Shown here piece by piece: positions 45,173 through 55,146 of a stretch of DNA of 64,000 bases (its first letter is position 1; each line of letters opens with the position of its first letter). Origin of the DNA: Streptomyces sp. NBC_01716 (GTDB lineage Bacteria > Actinomycetota > Actinomycetes > Streptomycetales > Streptomycetaceae); contig NZ_CP109181.1 of NCBI RefSeq assembly GCF_036248275.1, positions 2,046,001-2,110,000 on the forward strand, in the 5' to 3' direction. The notes under the pieces are model-generated. The model did not search any database and was not told the origin of the DNA. It was given only the letters and a program-made list of their open reading frames with translations. The translations under genes were made by a program, and so were the position numbers.

Positions 45173-47712
45173 GAGACGACGTGGGCGGGTAGTTCGGGGC
45201 CGGTGGGCGCTAGGCCCGGTACGGCCGTGAGATCGAGGACCATGGTGAGTCCGCCGCCGGGGGTGTCCTCGGCGGTGAGGGTGCCGTCCATGGCGTCCAC
45301 GAAGCCGCGGGCGACAGCGAGACCGAGGCCGACGCCCGCTCCGCGCGGGGCGTCCCCGTGCCGCTGGAAGGGCTCGAAGATGCGTTCCTTGGCCTCGTCG
45401 GGGACGCCGGGGCCGCGGTCCACGACGCGCACCTGTACGCGGGCGCCGAGCGAGCTGGCCGCGACGGTGACGCGGGTGCCGTCGGGGCTGTACTTGACGG
45501 CGTTCTCGACGATGTTGGCCACCGCGCGCTCCAGCAGGCCGGGGTCGACGGCGACCATCGGCAGGGACTCCGGGATGTCCAGGACGACGCTGCCCTCGGG
45601 TACGCCGCCGAGGGCCATGGGGACGACCTCGTCGAGGTCGATCACGCGGATGAGCGGGGTGACGGTGCCGGTCTGGAGCCGCGACATGTCGAGGAGGTTG
45701 CCCACGAGGTGGTCGAGGCGGTCCGCGCCGTTCTCGATGCCTTCGAGGAGTTCGGCGTGGTCCTCGTCGGACCATTCGACGTCGTCGGAGCGGAGCGAGG
45801 TGACGGCGGCCTTGATGGCGGCGAGCGGGGTGCGCAGGTCGTGGCTGACGGCGGCGAGCAGGGCCGTGCGTATCCGGTTGCCCTCGGCGAGCCTGCGGGC
45901 GTCCTCGGCCTCGCCGACGAGCCGCTGGCGGTCGAGGACGACGGCGGCCTGGGCGGCGAAGGCGGAGAGCACCCGGCGGTCCTCGGCGGGCAGGACCCGG
46001 CCGGAGAGCGCCAGCGCCATGTGGTCGCCGACGGGCATGTCGACGTCCGCCTCGTCGGGGCGGTCGACGGGCCGGGGCCCGACGCTGCCCGCGCAGGTCC
46101 ACGGGTCGACGTCGCTGGTGCGTTCCAGCAGTGCCACGGACTCCATGGAGAACGTCTCGCGTACGCGTTCCAGCAGGGCGTCCAGGGTGGTCTCCCCGCG
46201 CAGCACGCTGCCGGCCAGGAAGGACAGGATCTCGGACTCGGCCCGGAGTCTGGCCGCCTGATGGGTGCGGCGGGCCGCGAGGTCGACCACGGAGGCCACG
46301 GAGACGGCCACCGCGAAGAAGATCACGATGGCGACGATGTTCCTGGGGTCCTGGACGGTGAGGGTGTGGGTCGGCGGGGTGAAGTAGAAGTTCAGCAGGA
46401 GCGAGCCCACGGCGGCCGACGCGAGGGCCGGGCGCAGTCCGCCCAGGAGCGCGGCGAGGACGGTCAGGAAGAGGAAGAGCAGGACGTCGTTGGCCAGGCC
46501 CAGGGTGTCGTCCAGGGCGGTGAGCAGCAGCGTCAGCAGGACGGGGGCGACGACGCCGGCCAGCCAGCCGGAGATTATCCGGGAGCGGCCGAGGCGCGCG
46601 CCGTGCGCGACGGGCAGTCCGCGGCCCTTGGCGACCTCTTCGTGGGTGACGATGTGGACGTCGAGGTCGGGGCCGGACTCACGGGCGACGGTCGCGCCGA
46701 CGCCGGGCCCGAAGATGTACTGCCAGGCCTTGCGCCGGCTGGAGCCGAGCACGATCTGGGAGGCGTTGACGCCGCGTGCGAACTCCAGCAGCGCCGAGGG
46801 CACGTCGTCCCCGATGACGTGGTGGAAGGTGCCGCCGAGGTCTTCGACGAGCTTGCGCTGGACGGCCAGTTCCTTGGGCGATGCGGAGGTGAGGCCGTCG
46901 CTGCGCGCGATGTAGACGGCGAGGATCTCGCCGCCGGAGCCCTTGGCGGCCATGCGGGCGGCGCGGCGGATGAGGGTACGGCCCTCGGGGCCGCCGGTGA
47001 GGCCGACGGCGATGCGCTCACGGGCCTGCCAGGTGGTGCGGATGTTGTGCTCGCCGCGGTACTGCTGGAGGTACTCGTCGACCCGGTCGGCGGTCCACAG
47101 CAGGGCGAGCTCACGCAGGGCGGTGAGGTTGCCGGGGCGGAAGTAGTGCGAGAGCGCGGCGTTGACCTTGTCGGGCTGGTAGATGTTGCCGTGCGCCATC
47201 CGGCGGCGCAGCGCCTGGGGCGACATGTCGACCAGCTCGATCTGATCCGCCCGTCTGACCATCTCGTCGGGGACGGTCTCCCGCTGCCGTACGCCGGTTA
47301 TCGACTCGACGACATCGCCGAGTGACTCCAGGTGCTGGATGTTGACGGTCGAGACGACGTCGATGCCGGCCTGGAGCAGTTCCTCGACGTCCTGCCAGCG
47401 TTTGGGGTTGCGGGAGCCCGGCACATTGGTGTGGGCCAGTTCGTCCACCAGAGCGACGGCGGGGTGGCGCTCGATGACCGCGTCGACGTCCATCTCGGTG
47501 AAGACGGTGCCGCGGTGCGGCAGCTCCCGGCGGTGGACCTGTTCGAGCCCCTGGAGCATGACCTCGGTGCGTGGCCGGTTGTGGTGCTCGACGAACGCCA
47601 CGACGCAATCGGTGCCGCGCTCGACGCGCCGGTGCGCCTCGGAGAGCATCGCGTACGTCTTGCCGACGCCCGGTGCCGCGCCCAGATAGATCCTCAGCTT
47701 GCCGCGTCCCAT
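45169..47712 (-). CDS. kdpD: Osmosensitive potassium-sensor histidine kinase KdpD
   Basis: The 847-residue protein has the KdpD domain with Walker A GAAPGVGKT (residues 11-19) and VDELAHTN, a Usp domain (RKAWQYIFGPGVGATVAR), four membrane helices (about 400-495), a GAF-like region, HisKA (VSHDLRTPLAAIKAAVTSLR) and HATPase (GVGLGLAVARGFVDAMDG). It senses potassium limitation or turgor and phosphorylates KdpE. Confidence 0.95.
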
Positions 47713-47847
47713 GGCCCCATTGTCTTCTCACCGGGCCGCTGCGTCCCCTCGCGGCTCTTGTCCGAAACTACAGCCAAGGATGCCGCCAAAACGGACATAA
47801 GCCAGCGCCTGGGTCCGTCTTGACACGATTCTGACGGGCCTGGGGGC

Positions 47848-48585
47848 CTAGTCCGTCGGCTCGTGTTCCACAAGGTGGCCGTCGGCCAGTTCGACCACCC
47901 GGTCGGCGAGGCCGAGGAGTTGGGCGTCGTGGGTGGCCACGAGCGCGGTGACGCCCTCGCTGCGTACGACGGCGCGCAGCAGTTCCATCACCGCGAGGCC
48001 GGTCTCCGCGTCGAGCTGTCCGGTGGGCTCGTCGGCGATCAGCAGGGCCGGCCGGTTCGCGAGTGCGCGCGCGATGGCGACGCGCTGCTGCTGGCCGCCG
48101 GAGAGCTCGCCGGGCCGTTGCGCGGCGTGGTCGCCGAGGCCGACGAGGGTGAGCAGCAGCGCCACCCGATCCTCGCGCTCGCGCGGGTCTGCCCTGCGCA
48201 GCCGCAGGGGTACGCCGACGTTCTCGGCGGCCGTGAGGACGGGGAGCAGTCCGAAGGACTGGAAGATGAAGCCGATGCGGTCGCGGCGCAGGGCGAGCAG
48301 ACCGCTCTCGCCGAGCGTGGCGAGGTCGGTGCCGTCGACGACGATCCGGCCCTCGTCCGGGGAGTCGAGGCCCCCGACGAGGTTGAGCAGGGTGGTCTTG
48401 CCCGAGCCCGAGCGGCCCTTGAGCGCGATCAGCTCCCCGCGCGGCACGGTGAGGGAAACCCCGCGCAGCGCGTGGACGGCCGCGGCGCCGGTGCCGTACG
48501 AACGGTGCAGGCCGGTCACCCGCACCATGGGCTCCGCCGTCCCGGCGGTGCCGACGGCCGCGGCGGTGCCGACGTTCTCGGTCAT
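47848..48585 (-). CDS. ABC transporter ATP-binding protein, LolD/MacB type
   Basis: The 245-residue ATPase has Walker A GRSGSGKTT, Q-loop FIFQSFGLLP, signature LSGGQQQRVAIARAL, Walker B LLIADEPTG and the H-loop ATHD. The MacB/LolD type normally works with an FtsX-like permease, but neither neighbour encodes one. Confidence 0.9.
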   Translation of the reverse strand: MTENVGTAAAVGTAGTAEPMVRVTGLHRSYGTGAAAVHALRGVSLTVPRGELIALKGRSGSGKTTLLNLVGGLDSPDEGRIVVDGTDLATLGESGLLALRRDRIGFIFQSFGLLPVLTAAENVGVPLRLRRADPREREDRVALLLTLVGLGDHAAQRPGELSGGQQQRVAIARALANRPALLIADEPTGQLDAETGLAVMELLRAVVRSEGVTALVATHDAQLLGLADRVVELADGHLVEHEPTD

Positions 48586-48782
48586 GAGTCTTCCCCCGTA
48601 CGGTTCCGGTCCCCCGGGCGTCAGTATGTGCACGCCGCACACGGCCGGGCAACGGTCCTGGCCCCCGGACACCGGTGAACAGCGATGGGCCGCGCTCCCG
48701 TCAGGGGAGTACGGCCCACGGCACATGTCGGGGCGTCTCCGGGCGTCCCCGGAGAGGGTGACCCTCGGGTCAGCCCCTCGGG

Positions 48783-49556
48783 TCAGCGCACCTCGGTGAT
48801 CTCGGGGCCCCGCTGAAGCTGCCCCATGCCACCGGCGAAGCGGGAACCTTCCTGTTCCTCGGCCTGCTGGACGCCCTCGGCCACCATCTGCGCGTCGTCC
48901 GGCAGCTTCAGGACGATCGGGTCACGGGGCGCCATCGGGCCCTCGCCACGGACGACGACGGTGTCCCGGAAGATCTGCTCCAGCAGCCCGGCGGCGTCGG
49001 GCTGCACCGCGCCCTGTCCGGAGATCACTCCGCGCAGGAACCAGCGCGGCCCGTCGACCCCGATGAAGCGCACGAGCTGTACGCCACCGGTGCCGTCAGG
49101 GAGCTGCACGGGCACCTGGGCCCGCAGCTCCCAGCCGAGCGGGCCCTCGACCTCGTCGATGATGCCGCCCTGCTGCGTGATGCCCGAGGCGATCTCCTCG
49201 CGCACCTCGCTCCAGATGCCCTCCTTCTTGGGAGCGGCGAAGGCCTGGAGCTGGACGGCGCTGTCGCGTACGACGACGGTCGCCGCGACGATCGCGTCGC
49301 CCGCCACCTCTACACGAAGCTCCATTCCGTCGACCCCGGGCACGAAGATGCCGCCCAGGTCGACCCGGCCCTCGTCGGGCTTGGAGACCTCGGAGATGTC
49401 CCACGGCCCGTCGGGCCTGGGGGCCGGGGGAAGATTCACCCGGCGGGGCTTCTCGGCCCCTGCCTCCGTGTCATCGGCGTCGATGTCGTCGACGACCTGC
49501 TCGGCCTCGCCCGCCGTGTCATCGGCGGTACCGCTCTTCTTGCGACGTCCGAACAC
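48783..49556 (-). CDS. DUF3710 protein
   Basis: The 257-residue protein has a basic start (FGRRKKSG), an acidic spacer, then the DUF3710 domain (GPWDISEVSKPDEGRVDLGG, PRWFLRGVISGQGAVQPD). It begins with GTG one base before the end of the dut gene, so the two are linked. Function is unknown. This pair is typical of actinobacteria. Confidence 0.9.
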   Translation of the reverse strand: MFGRRKKSGTADDTAGEAEQVVDDIDADDTEAGAEKPRRVNLPPAPRPDGPWDISEVSKPDEGRVDLGGIFVPGVDGMELRVEVAGDAIVAATVVVRDSAVQLQAFAAPKKEGIWSEVREEIASGITQQGGIIDEVEGPLGWELRAQVPVQLPDGTGGVQLVRFIGVDGPRWFLRGVISGQGAVQPDAAGLLEQIFRDTVVVRGEGPMAPRDPIVLKLPDDAQMVAEGVQQAEEQEGSRFAGGMGQLQRGPEITEVR

Positions 49557-49557
49557 G

Positions 49558-50073
49558 TCACTGTCCTTCCCGGTCGGATACGACCGATGCGTATCGATTC
49601 CCGCCCTGTGAACCGCCCACCGCGGCATGACCTCCGGTGGACCCGAAGCCCCCCTCGGCCCGTGCCGAGCCGGGAAGCTCCGCCACCTCGTGGAAGCGCA
49701 CCTTCTCGACCTGCTGGACGACCAGTTGAGCAATCCGGTCGAACCGCTCGAACCGCACCGTCCCGCGCGGATCGAGATTGACCACGATCACCTTGATCTC
49801 CCCACGGTACCCGGCATCCACCGTCCCCGGGGCATTCACCAAGGCCACTCCGCAGCGGGCGGCCAGCCCGGATCGCGGGTGCACGAAGGCGGCGTACCCG
49901 TCGGGCAGCGCGAGGGAAACCCCGGTGGGCAGCACAGCGCGTTCGCCCGGAGCGAGATCGGCGGGCTCGGTGGTCACCAGATCGACGCCGGCGTCGCCCG
50001 GGTGCGCGTACGAGGGGAGCGGCACCTCCGGGTCGGTCCGGCGGATCAGCACGTCGACGGGGTTGCGGCTCAT
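49558..50073 (-). CDS. dut: dUTP diphosphatase
   Basis: The 171-residue trimeric-type dUTPase has its motifs in order: AHPGDAGVDLVT, PRSGLAARCG, NAPGTVDAGYRGEIKVI, RFDRIAQLVV and the C-terminal GGFGSTGG that closes the active site. It hydrolyses dUTP to dUMP, keeping uracil out of DNA. Confidence 0.96.
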   Translation of the reverse strand: MSRNPVDVLIRRTDPEVPLPSYAHPGDAGVDLVTTEPADLAPGERAVLPTGVSLALPDGYAAFVHPRSGLAARCGVALVNAPGTVDAGYRGEIKVIVVNLDPRGTVRFERFDRIAQLVVQQVEKVRFHEVAELPGSARAEGGFGSTGGHAAVGGSQGGNRYASVVSDREGQ

Positions 50074-50690
50074 GGGTTCACCTCGAAGGCGCGGGCGCGC
50101 CTGACCTGGTCGGGATCGGCTATCGCCGCCCGGATCTCCTCCGGGCGGCCGTTGTCGATGAAGTGGTCGACCTTGACCTCGACGAAGAGGGCGTCGGCGC
50201 GCAGCGCGACGGGTCCCCCGGGGCCGCCGAGCCGGCCGGTGGCGGAGCAGAAGATCTTCCGGCCGCTGACGGCGGTGACCTCGGCCGCGAGGAAGAGCAC
50301 CGTGCCGACGGGTACGGGGCGGACGAAGTCCGTCTCCAGCTTGCCGGTGACGGCGACCACGCGCAGCAGCCAGTGCAGTGCGCCGAGCGACTCGTCGAGC
50401 GCGGTGGCGAGCACCCCGCCGTGCGCGAGGCCGGGGGCGCCCTGGTGGGCGGGCCGTACGGTGAACTCGGCCGTGATCGTGACGCCCTCGCCGGCCCTGG
50501 CCCGCAGACGCAGACCGTGGGGCTGCTCGTCGCCGCAGCCGAAGCAGTGCGCGTAGTGCGAACCGAGGAGCTCCCCCGGGGCCGGGGCGTCCGGGTGCCG
50601 TACCGGCGCCGTCGCGCCGGCCGGAGGCGTCAGGGCCGGGGACCGGGCGGCGGAGCGGGGGCGGTTTCCCCCGGAGGGCACAGTACTCAC
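50070..50690 (-). CDS. PaaI-type thioesterase (hotdog fold)
   Basis: The protein has an N-terminal extension rich in Pro and Ala, a CFGCGDEQPHGL motif and the hotdog core (GLAHGGVLATALDESLGALH, ETDFVRPVPVGTVLFLAAEV). GTG 50690 is chosen; a further ATG at 50750 would overlap the divergent DUF3093 gene. It overlaps dut by four bases (ATGA). The acyl-CoA substrate is unknown. Confidence 0.84.
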   Translation of the reverse strand: MSTVPSGGNRPRSAARSPALTPPAGATAPVRHPDAPAPGELLGSHYAHCFGCGDEQPHGLRLRARAGEGVTITAEFTVRPAHQGAPGLAHGGVLATALDESLGALHWLLRVVAVTGKLETDFVRPVPVGTVLFLAAEVTAVSGRKIFCSATGRLGGPGGPVALRADALFVEVKVDHFIDNGRPEEIRAAIADPDQVRRARAFEVNP

Positions 50691-50748
50691 AGCCGCAGAC
50701 CTTACCCGCGCGGCTACCCGCCGGTCGCACCGTGCCAAGCTTGGCTCC

Positions 50749-51240
50749 ATGGAGCATTCAGCCGCGCCTTACGACGAACGTCTCACCGCACCCGGTTCCT
50801 GGTGGGTGATCACCGCGCTCGTCGCTCTGTCGGGCGGTCTCATCGTGCTGCCGCTGGGCACGGTGCCGATGCTGGGGGCGGTGGTCGTGGCGGGGCTGCT
50901 GGCGGCTCTGGCGGTCAGTTCGTACGGCTCCGCGCGCGTGCGTGTGGTGGCCGGCTCGCTGGTCGTGGGCGATGCCCGGATCCCGGTGGCGGCCCTCGGC
51001 GAGGCGGAGGTGCTGGCCGGTGAGGAGGCGCGCGCCTGGCGCATGCACAAGGCCGATCCGCGCGCCTTCATGCTGCTGCGCAGCTACATCCCGACGGCGC
51101 TGCGGGTGGAGGTCACGGACCCGGCCGACCCGACACCGTACGTCTATGTGTCGACCCGGAGGCCGAGGGCGCTGGCGGCGGCGCTGGACGCCGTACGCAA
51201 GGGTGAGGGCGAATCGCGGGACACGGCCCACACGTCTTAG
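50749..51240 (+). CDS. DUF3093 membrane protein
   Basis: The 163-residue protein has the N-terminal YDERLTAPGSWW motif, two membrane helices (residues about 18-60) and the conserved RAWRMHKADPRAFMLLRSYI segment of DUF3093. Function is unknown. It is divergent from the thioesterase-dut operon. Confidence 0.9.
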   Translation: MEHSAAPYDERLTAPGSWWVITALVALSGGLIVLPLGTVPMLGAVVVAGLLAALAVSSYGSARVRVVAGSLVVGDARIPVAALGEAEVLAGEEARAWRMHKADPRAFMLLRSYIPTALRVEVTDPADPTPYVYVSTRRPRALAAALDAVRKGEGESRDTAHTS

Positions 51241-51247
51241 GAGAGAC

Positions 51248-51277
51248 CTAGGGCCTGATCCAAACGACAGGACCTAG
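51248..51277. repeat. Solo MITE end / hairpin between convergent genes
   Basis: CTAGGGCCTG and CAGGACCTAG form an inverted repeat with one mismatch. The reverse complement matches the left end of the MITE at 57562 over about 24 bases with three mismatches. It may be a leftover MITE terminus now serving as a terminator; it overlaps the stop codon of the minus-strand gene. Confidence 0.6.
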
Positions 51278-52191
51278 CGGCCGAGCTCCCTGGGGAGCTC
51301 GGGAGGCAGCACCTTGGGCTGCTCAAGAGGCGGCAGCGCGGGCAGGGCGTCCCAGGAGACCTGGCGGGCGCGCAGGTCCTTGCGGATGCGCTCGGCGACC
51401 TTCTGGGTGTCACGCCGGTTCATCATCGCGCCGACGGCCGCTCCGATCATGAACGGCACCAGGTTCGGCAGGCTGCGGATCGTGCGCTTCATGATCTGCT
51501 GGCGCAGTTCGCGCCGCATCCGGCCGGAGAGTGCCGAGTTGAGCGTCGCGGGTTTCGTTATGTCGACGCCGCGCTCCTCGGTCCACGCGGTCAGATACGC
51601 GGTGCTGCGCTGCTTGAGGTTGCCGGGCGGACGCAGGCCGTAGACCTCGTGCAGCTCGGCGATGAGTTTGAGTTCGATCGCGGCGACGGCCGTGATCTCC
51701 GCGGCCAGTTCGGCCGGCATCGCGGGCGGTACGGGCATCATCGCGGCCGCGCCGATCCCGGCGCCGACCGTGGAGCTGCTGTTCGCCGCGCCCGCGACGA
51801 GTTTGTCGGCGAGCTCTTCGGGCCCGAGGCCCGGGAACTGCCTGCGGAGCGTGGCCAGATCACGGACGGGAACGCGCGGGGCGTTGTCGATGATCCGGTC
51901 GGCGAGATGCGCGAGCCCGGCCCTGGCGCTCGCGCCGCCTTTCTGGATGCCCCGTCTTACCTTGCCCAGGCGGCGGACCCCGGTCACGGGCCCTTCGTGG
52001 TCGCCCCGGGCGGCTGCGAGCGAGGCCTGGAGGCCTCGCCCGTCGTCGCCGGATACGCCGGGCTGGGGCAGGAGAGCGGAGTGCTCGGCAGGGGGCCTGG
52101 TGCCTTCTGCCGGGCCCGAGCCGCTCCGGTACGCCTCCGGTGCGTCCGCGCGCCGGAAACGCCGTTTCCTGGACGGTGTGTCACCTGCCAC
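51274..52191 (-). CDS. Conserved hypothetical protein, EcsC-like
   Basis: The 305-residue protein has a disordered N-terminal third, then an Ala-rich region resembling the EcsC family (DKLVAGAANSSSTVGAGIGA, ELAAEITAVAAIELKLIAEL) and a glycine-rich hydrophobic stretch near residue 250 (NLVPFMIGAAVGAMMN). Membrane association is likely; the function is unknown. Confidence 0.75.
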   Translation of the reverse strand: MAGDTPSRKRRFRRADAPEAYRSGSGPAEGTRPPAEHSALLPQPGVSGDDGRGLQASLAAARGDHEGPVTGVRRLGKVRRGIQKGGASARAGLAHLADRIIDNAPRVPVRDLATLRRQFPGLGPEELADKLVAGAANSSSTVGAGIGAAAMMPVPPAMPAELAAEITAVAAIELKLIAELHEVYGLRPPGNLKQRSTAYLTAWTEERGVDITKPATLNSALSGRMRRELRQQIMKRTIRSLPNLVPFMIGAAVGAMMNRRDTQKVAERIRKDLRARQVSWDALPALPPLEQPKVLPPELPRELGR

Positions 52192-52204
52192 GACCGACCG
52201 CTCC

Positions 52205-52501
52205 TCAGTCGCAGTCGCGGCAGATCGGCTGACCGTTCTTCTCCCGGGACAGCTGGCTGCGGTGGTGGACGAGGAAGCAGCTCATGCAGGTGAACTCGTC
52301 GGCCTGCCTGGGCAGTACACGAACCGACAGCTCCTCGTTGGAGAGGTCGGCCCCGGGCAGTTCCAGTCCCTCGGCCTGCTCGAACTCGTCCACGTCGACC
52401 GCGGACGTCGACTTGTCGTTCCGACGGGCCTTCAGTTCCTCAAGGCTGTCGGAATCGACGTCGTCATCGGTCTTGCGTGGGGTGTCGTAATCCGTTGCCA
52501 T
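52205..52501 (-). CDS. DUF4193 zinc-ribbon protein
   Basis: The 98-residue acidic protein ends in a zinc ribbon, CMSC near residue 73 and CRDC at the end, with the N-terminal MATDYDTPR typical of DUF4193. It is widespread in actinobacteria. It may bind RNA polymerase or nucleic acid, but this is not known. Confidence 0.92.
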   Translation of the reverse strand: MATDYDTPRKTDDDVDSDSLEELKARRNDKSTSAVDVDEFEQAEGLELPGADLSNEELSVRVLPRQADEFTCMSCFLVHHRSQLSREKNGQPICRDCD

Positions 52502-52863
52502 GTCGCTTCTCCCCCTCTGGGTTTCATCGGTGTCTCAGCGCACGTAACGCATGAGAGGCCGGACTTGTGCCCGACCTGAGGCGGAGATTTTGCCTCACAT
52601 CAAGGTCTGTTACTCAATCGACACCCAACCGGACTCTTCCCGAGTGATCGGCGTTGGGTGCGAACCGGACCGTACACGGTCCGAATGTCGTACTTCACGG
52701 GCGCCACCCCGTGTACTTCCCGTGATCCCGACCCCTGGAAACCCGGATTTTCCCGGCTTTCCGTCAGGGGCTTGATCACAGAGAGTGCGAGGCTTGAATT
52801 CGCCCCTGTGATCGATCACACACGGCCCAACCGGGAACGCTTCCCGAAAATTCCGCGCAAAGC
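52502..52863. other. 362-bp intergenic region
   Basis: Upstream region of the DUF4193 gene. GC drops here and several ATCACA/TGTGATC-like motifs occur (around 52775 and 52808), but no gene or firm promoter can be assigned. Confidence 0.5.
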
Positions 52864-52893
52864 GAACTTCGCTCCGATCAGGAGCGAAAGTTC
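52864..52893. terminator. Hairpin at the end of the cutRS operon
   Basis: GAACTTCGCTCC and GGAGCG-A-AAGTTC pair with one bulged base around GATCA. The right arm overlaps the cutS stop codon. Confidence 0.55.
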
Positions 52894-54136
52894 AGACCGG
52901 CAGAGTGACACGCATCACGAGCCCGCCTCCCTCGCGGGGCTCCGCGATGATACGGCCCCCGTGGGCCCGCGCGACCGAGCGGGCGATCGACAGGCCGAGA
53001 CCCACGCCCTTGTCGCTGCCCGTCCGCTCCGTACGGAGGCGCCGGAACGGCTCGAAGATGTTGTCGATCTCGTACGCGGGAACGACCGGTCCCGTGTTCG
53101 ACACCAGCAGCACCGCCTGACCGTGCTCCACCGTCGTCGTGACCTCCACCCAGCCCGCCTCCCTCACGTTGTAGCGAACGGCGTTCTGTACGAGGTTGAG
53201 CGCGATCCGCTCCAGCAGGACGCCGTTGCCCTGGACGACCGCCGGTGACCGCTCGCCGCGGATCTCGACGCCCTTCGCCTCGGCCTCGGCGCGCGTCTGG
53301 TCGACCGCGCGGGTGGCGACCTCGGCGAGATCGACGGGCTTGCGCTCGATGAGCTGGTTGTCGCTGCGGGCGAGCAGCAGCAGGCCCTCCACCAGCTGCT
53401 CGCTGCGTTCGTTGGTGGCCAGCAGCGTCCTGCCGAGCTGCTGGAGCTCCACGGGCGCCGCCGGGTCGGAGAGCTGGACCTCCAGCAGCGTGCGGTTGAT
53501 CGCCAGGGGCGTACGCAGCTCGTGGGAGGCGTTCGCGACGAAGCGCTGCTGCGCGGTGAAGGCCCGCTCCAGGCGCTCCAGCATCTCGTCGAAGGTGTCG
53601 GCCAGCTCCTTCAGCTCATCGTCCGGGCCGTCGAGCTCGATCCTGCGGGCCAGGTCGCTGCCGACCACGCGGCGGGCGGTGCGGGTGATCCGGCCAAGAG
53701 GCGACAGGACCCGGCCGGCCATCGCGTAACCGAACGCGAAGGCGATGATGGAGAGCCCCGTCAGGGCGAACAGCGAGCGGGTGAGCAGGTCGTCGAGAGC
53801 CTGCTGGCGCTGCGCTGCCATGCACGCCTTGAGTGAGTTGTTCAGCTGGTCGTTGTCGACCGCCTGGTTGAGACTGGGGCAGGTGGGGCTCGTCAGCTGG
53901 ACATTGACGCCGGTCACCTTCAGGGTCAGCTCGCTGCCCTCGTTGATGGCCTGCGCCGCCAGCAGATAGATGATCGAGAGCAGCAGGATCCCGGCGATCA
54001 GGAACATCCCGCCGTACAGCAGCGTCAGACGTATCCGGATCGTCGGACGGACCCAGGGCAGCTGGTCCTGCCGCCTCGGGTCCCAGGTCGGCTTCGGGGG
54101 CACCGTGGGCGGCGCCGGGGTGGTTGCCACGGGCAT
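52892..54136 (-). CDS. cutS: Sensor histidine kinase CutS
   Basis: The 414-residue kinase has two membrane helices (about 37-63 and 120-140), a short outer loop of about 55 residues with two cysteines (Cys86, Cys105), HAMP, HisKA (FVANASHELRTPLAINRTLL) and HATPase (GVGLGLSIARSVARAHGG). The paired outer cysteines suggest redox or disulfide sensing. It overlaps cutR (TGATG). Confidence 0.93.
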   Translation of the reverse strand: MPVATTPAPPTVPPKPTWDPRRQDQLPWVRPTIRIRLTLLYGGMFLIAGILLLSIIYLLAAQAINEGSELTLKVTGVNVQLTSPTCPSLNQAVDNDQLNNSLKACMAAQRQQALDDLLTRSLFALTGLSIIAFAFGYAMAGRVLSPLGRITRTARRVVGSDLARRIELDGPDDELKELADTFDEMLERLERAFTAQQRFVANASHELRTPLAINRTLLEVQLSDPAAPVELQQLGRTLLATNERSEQLVEGLLLLARSDNQLIERKPVDLAEVATRAVDQTRAEAEAKGVEIRGERSPAVVQGNGVLLERIALNLVQNAVRYNVREAGWVEVTTTVEHGQAVLLVSNTGPVVPAYEIDNIFEPFRRLRTERTGSDKGVGLGLSIARSVARAHGGRIIAEPREGGGLVMRVTLPV

Positions 54137-54789
54137 CAGATCCGGTAACCGGAGCCGGGCACGGTGACGATCACGGGCGGCTCGCCGAGCTTGCGGCGCA
54201 GCGTCATGACCGTGACGCGCACGACATTGGTGAACGGGTCGGTGTTCTCGTCCCAGGCCTTCTCCAGCAGCTGCTCGGCGGAGACCACGGCGCCCTCGCT
54301 GCGCATCAGCACTTCGAGGACGGCGAACTCCTTCGGCGCGAGCTGGATCTCCTTGCCGTCCCGGAAGACCTCGCGGCGGTTCGGGTCGAGCTTGATCCCC
54401 GACCGCTCCAGGACGGGCGGCAGCGGGACGGTCGTACGGCGGCCGAGCGCCCGTACGCGGGCCGTCAGCTCGGTGAAGGCGAAGGGCTTGGGAAGGTAGT
54501 CGTCGGCGCCCAGCTCAAGGCCCTCGACCCGGTCGCTGACGTCGCCGGACGCCGTGAGCATGAGCACCCGCGTGGGCATGCCCAGCTCGACGATCTTGCG
54601 GCAGACGTCGTCGCCGTGGATCAGGGGGAGGTCGCGGTCGAGCACGACGACGTCGTAGTCGTTGACACCGATCCGCTCCAGGGCCGCGGCGCCGTCGTAC
54701 ACGACGTCGACGGCCATGGCCTCCCGGCGCAGCCCGGTGGCCACCGCATCGGCGAGCAGCTGCTCGTCCTCGACGACGAGTACGCGCAC
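54136..54789 (-). CDS. cutR: Response regulator CutR
   Basis: The 217-residue OmpR-type regulator has receiver Asp in VVVLDRDLPLIHGDD and a winged helix (QLAPKEFAVLEVLMRSEGAV). The GTG start at 54789 follows AGGAAGGA; the ATG at 54807 lies before that ribosome site and is rejected. As I recall the Streptomyces literature, CutRS links secretion stress to protease production and antibiotic output. Confidence 0.94.
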   Translation of the reverse strand: MRVLVVEDEQLLADAVATGLRREAMAVDVVYDGAAALERIGVNDYDVVVLDRDLPLIHGDDVCRKIVELGMPTRVLMLTASGDVSDRVEGLELGADDYLPKPFAFTELTARVRALGRRTTVPLPPVLERSGIKLDPNRREVFRDGKEIQLAPKEFAVLEVLMRSEGAVVSAEQLLEKAWDENTDPFTNVVRVTVMTLRRKLGEPPVIVTVPGSGYRI

Positions 54790-55146
54790 GTCGCTGTCCT
54801 TCCTCAAGGGCCCACCGCCGGAGAACCGGGGAACCGGGCAGGTCGTAGCACTGGCTGTGCGGGCCCATCCTGCCCGCTACGTGCATAAACCGGCGGTAAG
54901 ACAATGCCGACCGCCCGGCATACGGAAGGAATACGCAAGATTCTTGAATGTGGGGAGGTTTCTGGTGGAGTCGCCCTGGGGATGACGAGTGCACACCCGA
55001 GATCACGCCCTTCACGTGGCATGCCACTACCCGCTCTGTCCCCCAGAGGGAGTGGTGCGTGATCGACCGCCGTCGGCACTTCCAGGTGCCACTTGACCAC
55101 GACGCCGGCACACCCCCGTGCCATCGACCCACGCCGAGGGGGCGCA
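54790..55146. other. 357-bp intergenic region with divergent promoters
   Basis: It separates cutR (minus) from the small plus-strand gene. It must carry both promoters, but I cannot place -35/-10 boxes with confidence. Confidence 0.5.

Noticed and set aside
45358..47325. A 655-codon plus-strand frame opposite kdpD
   Set aside because: Its Gly/Asp/Val-rich composition and lack of motifs are typical of antisense frames in high-GC genes.
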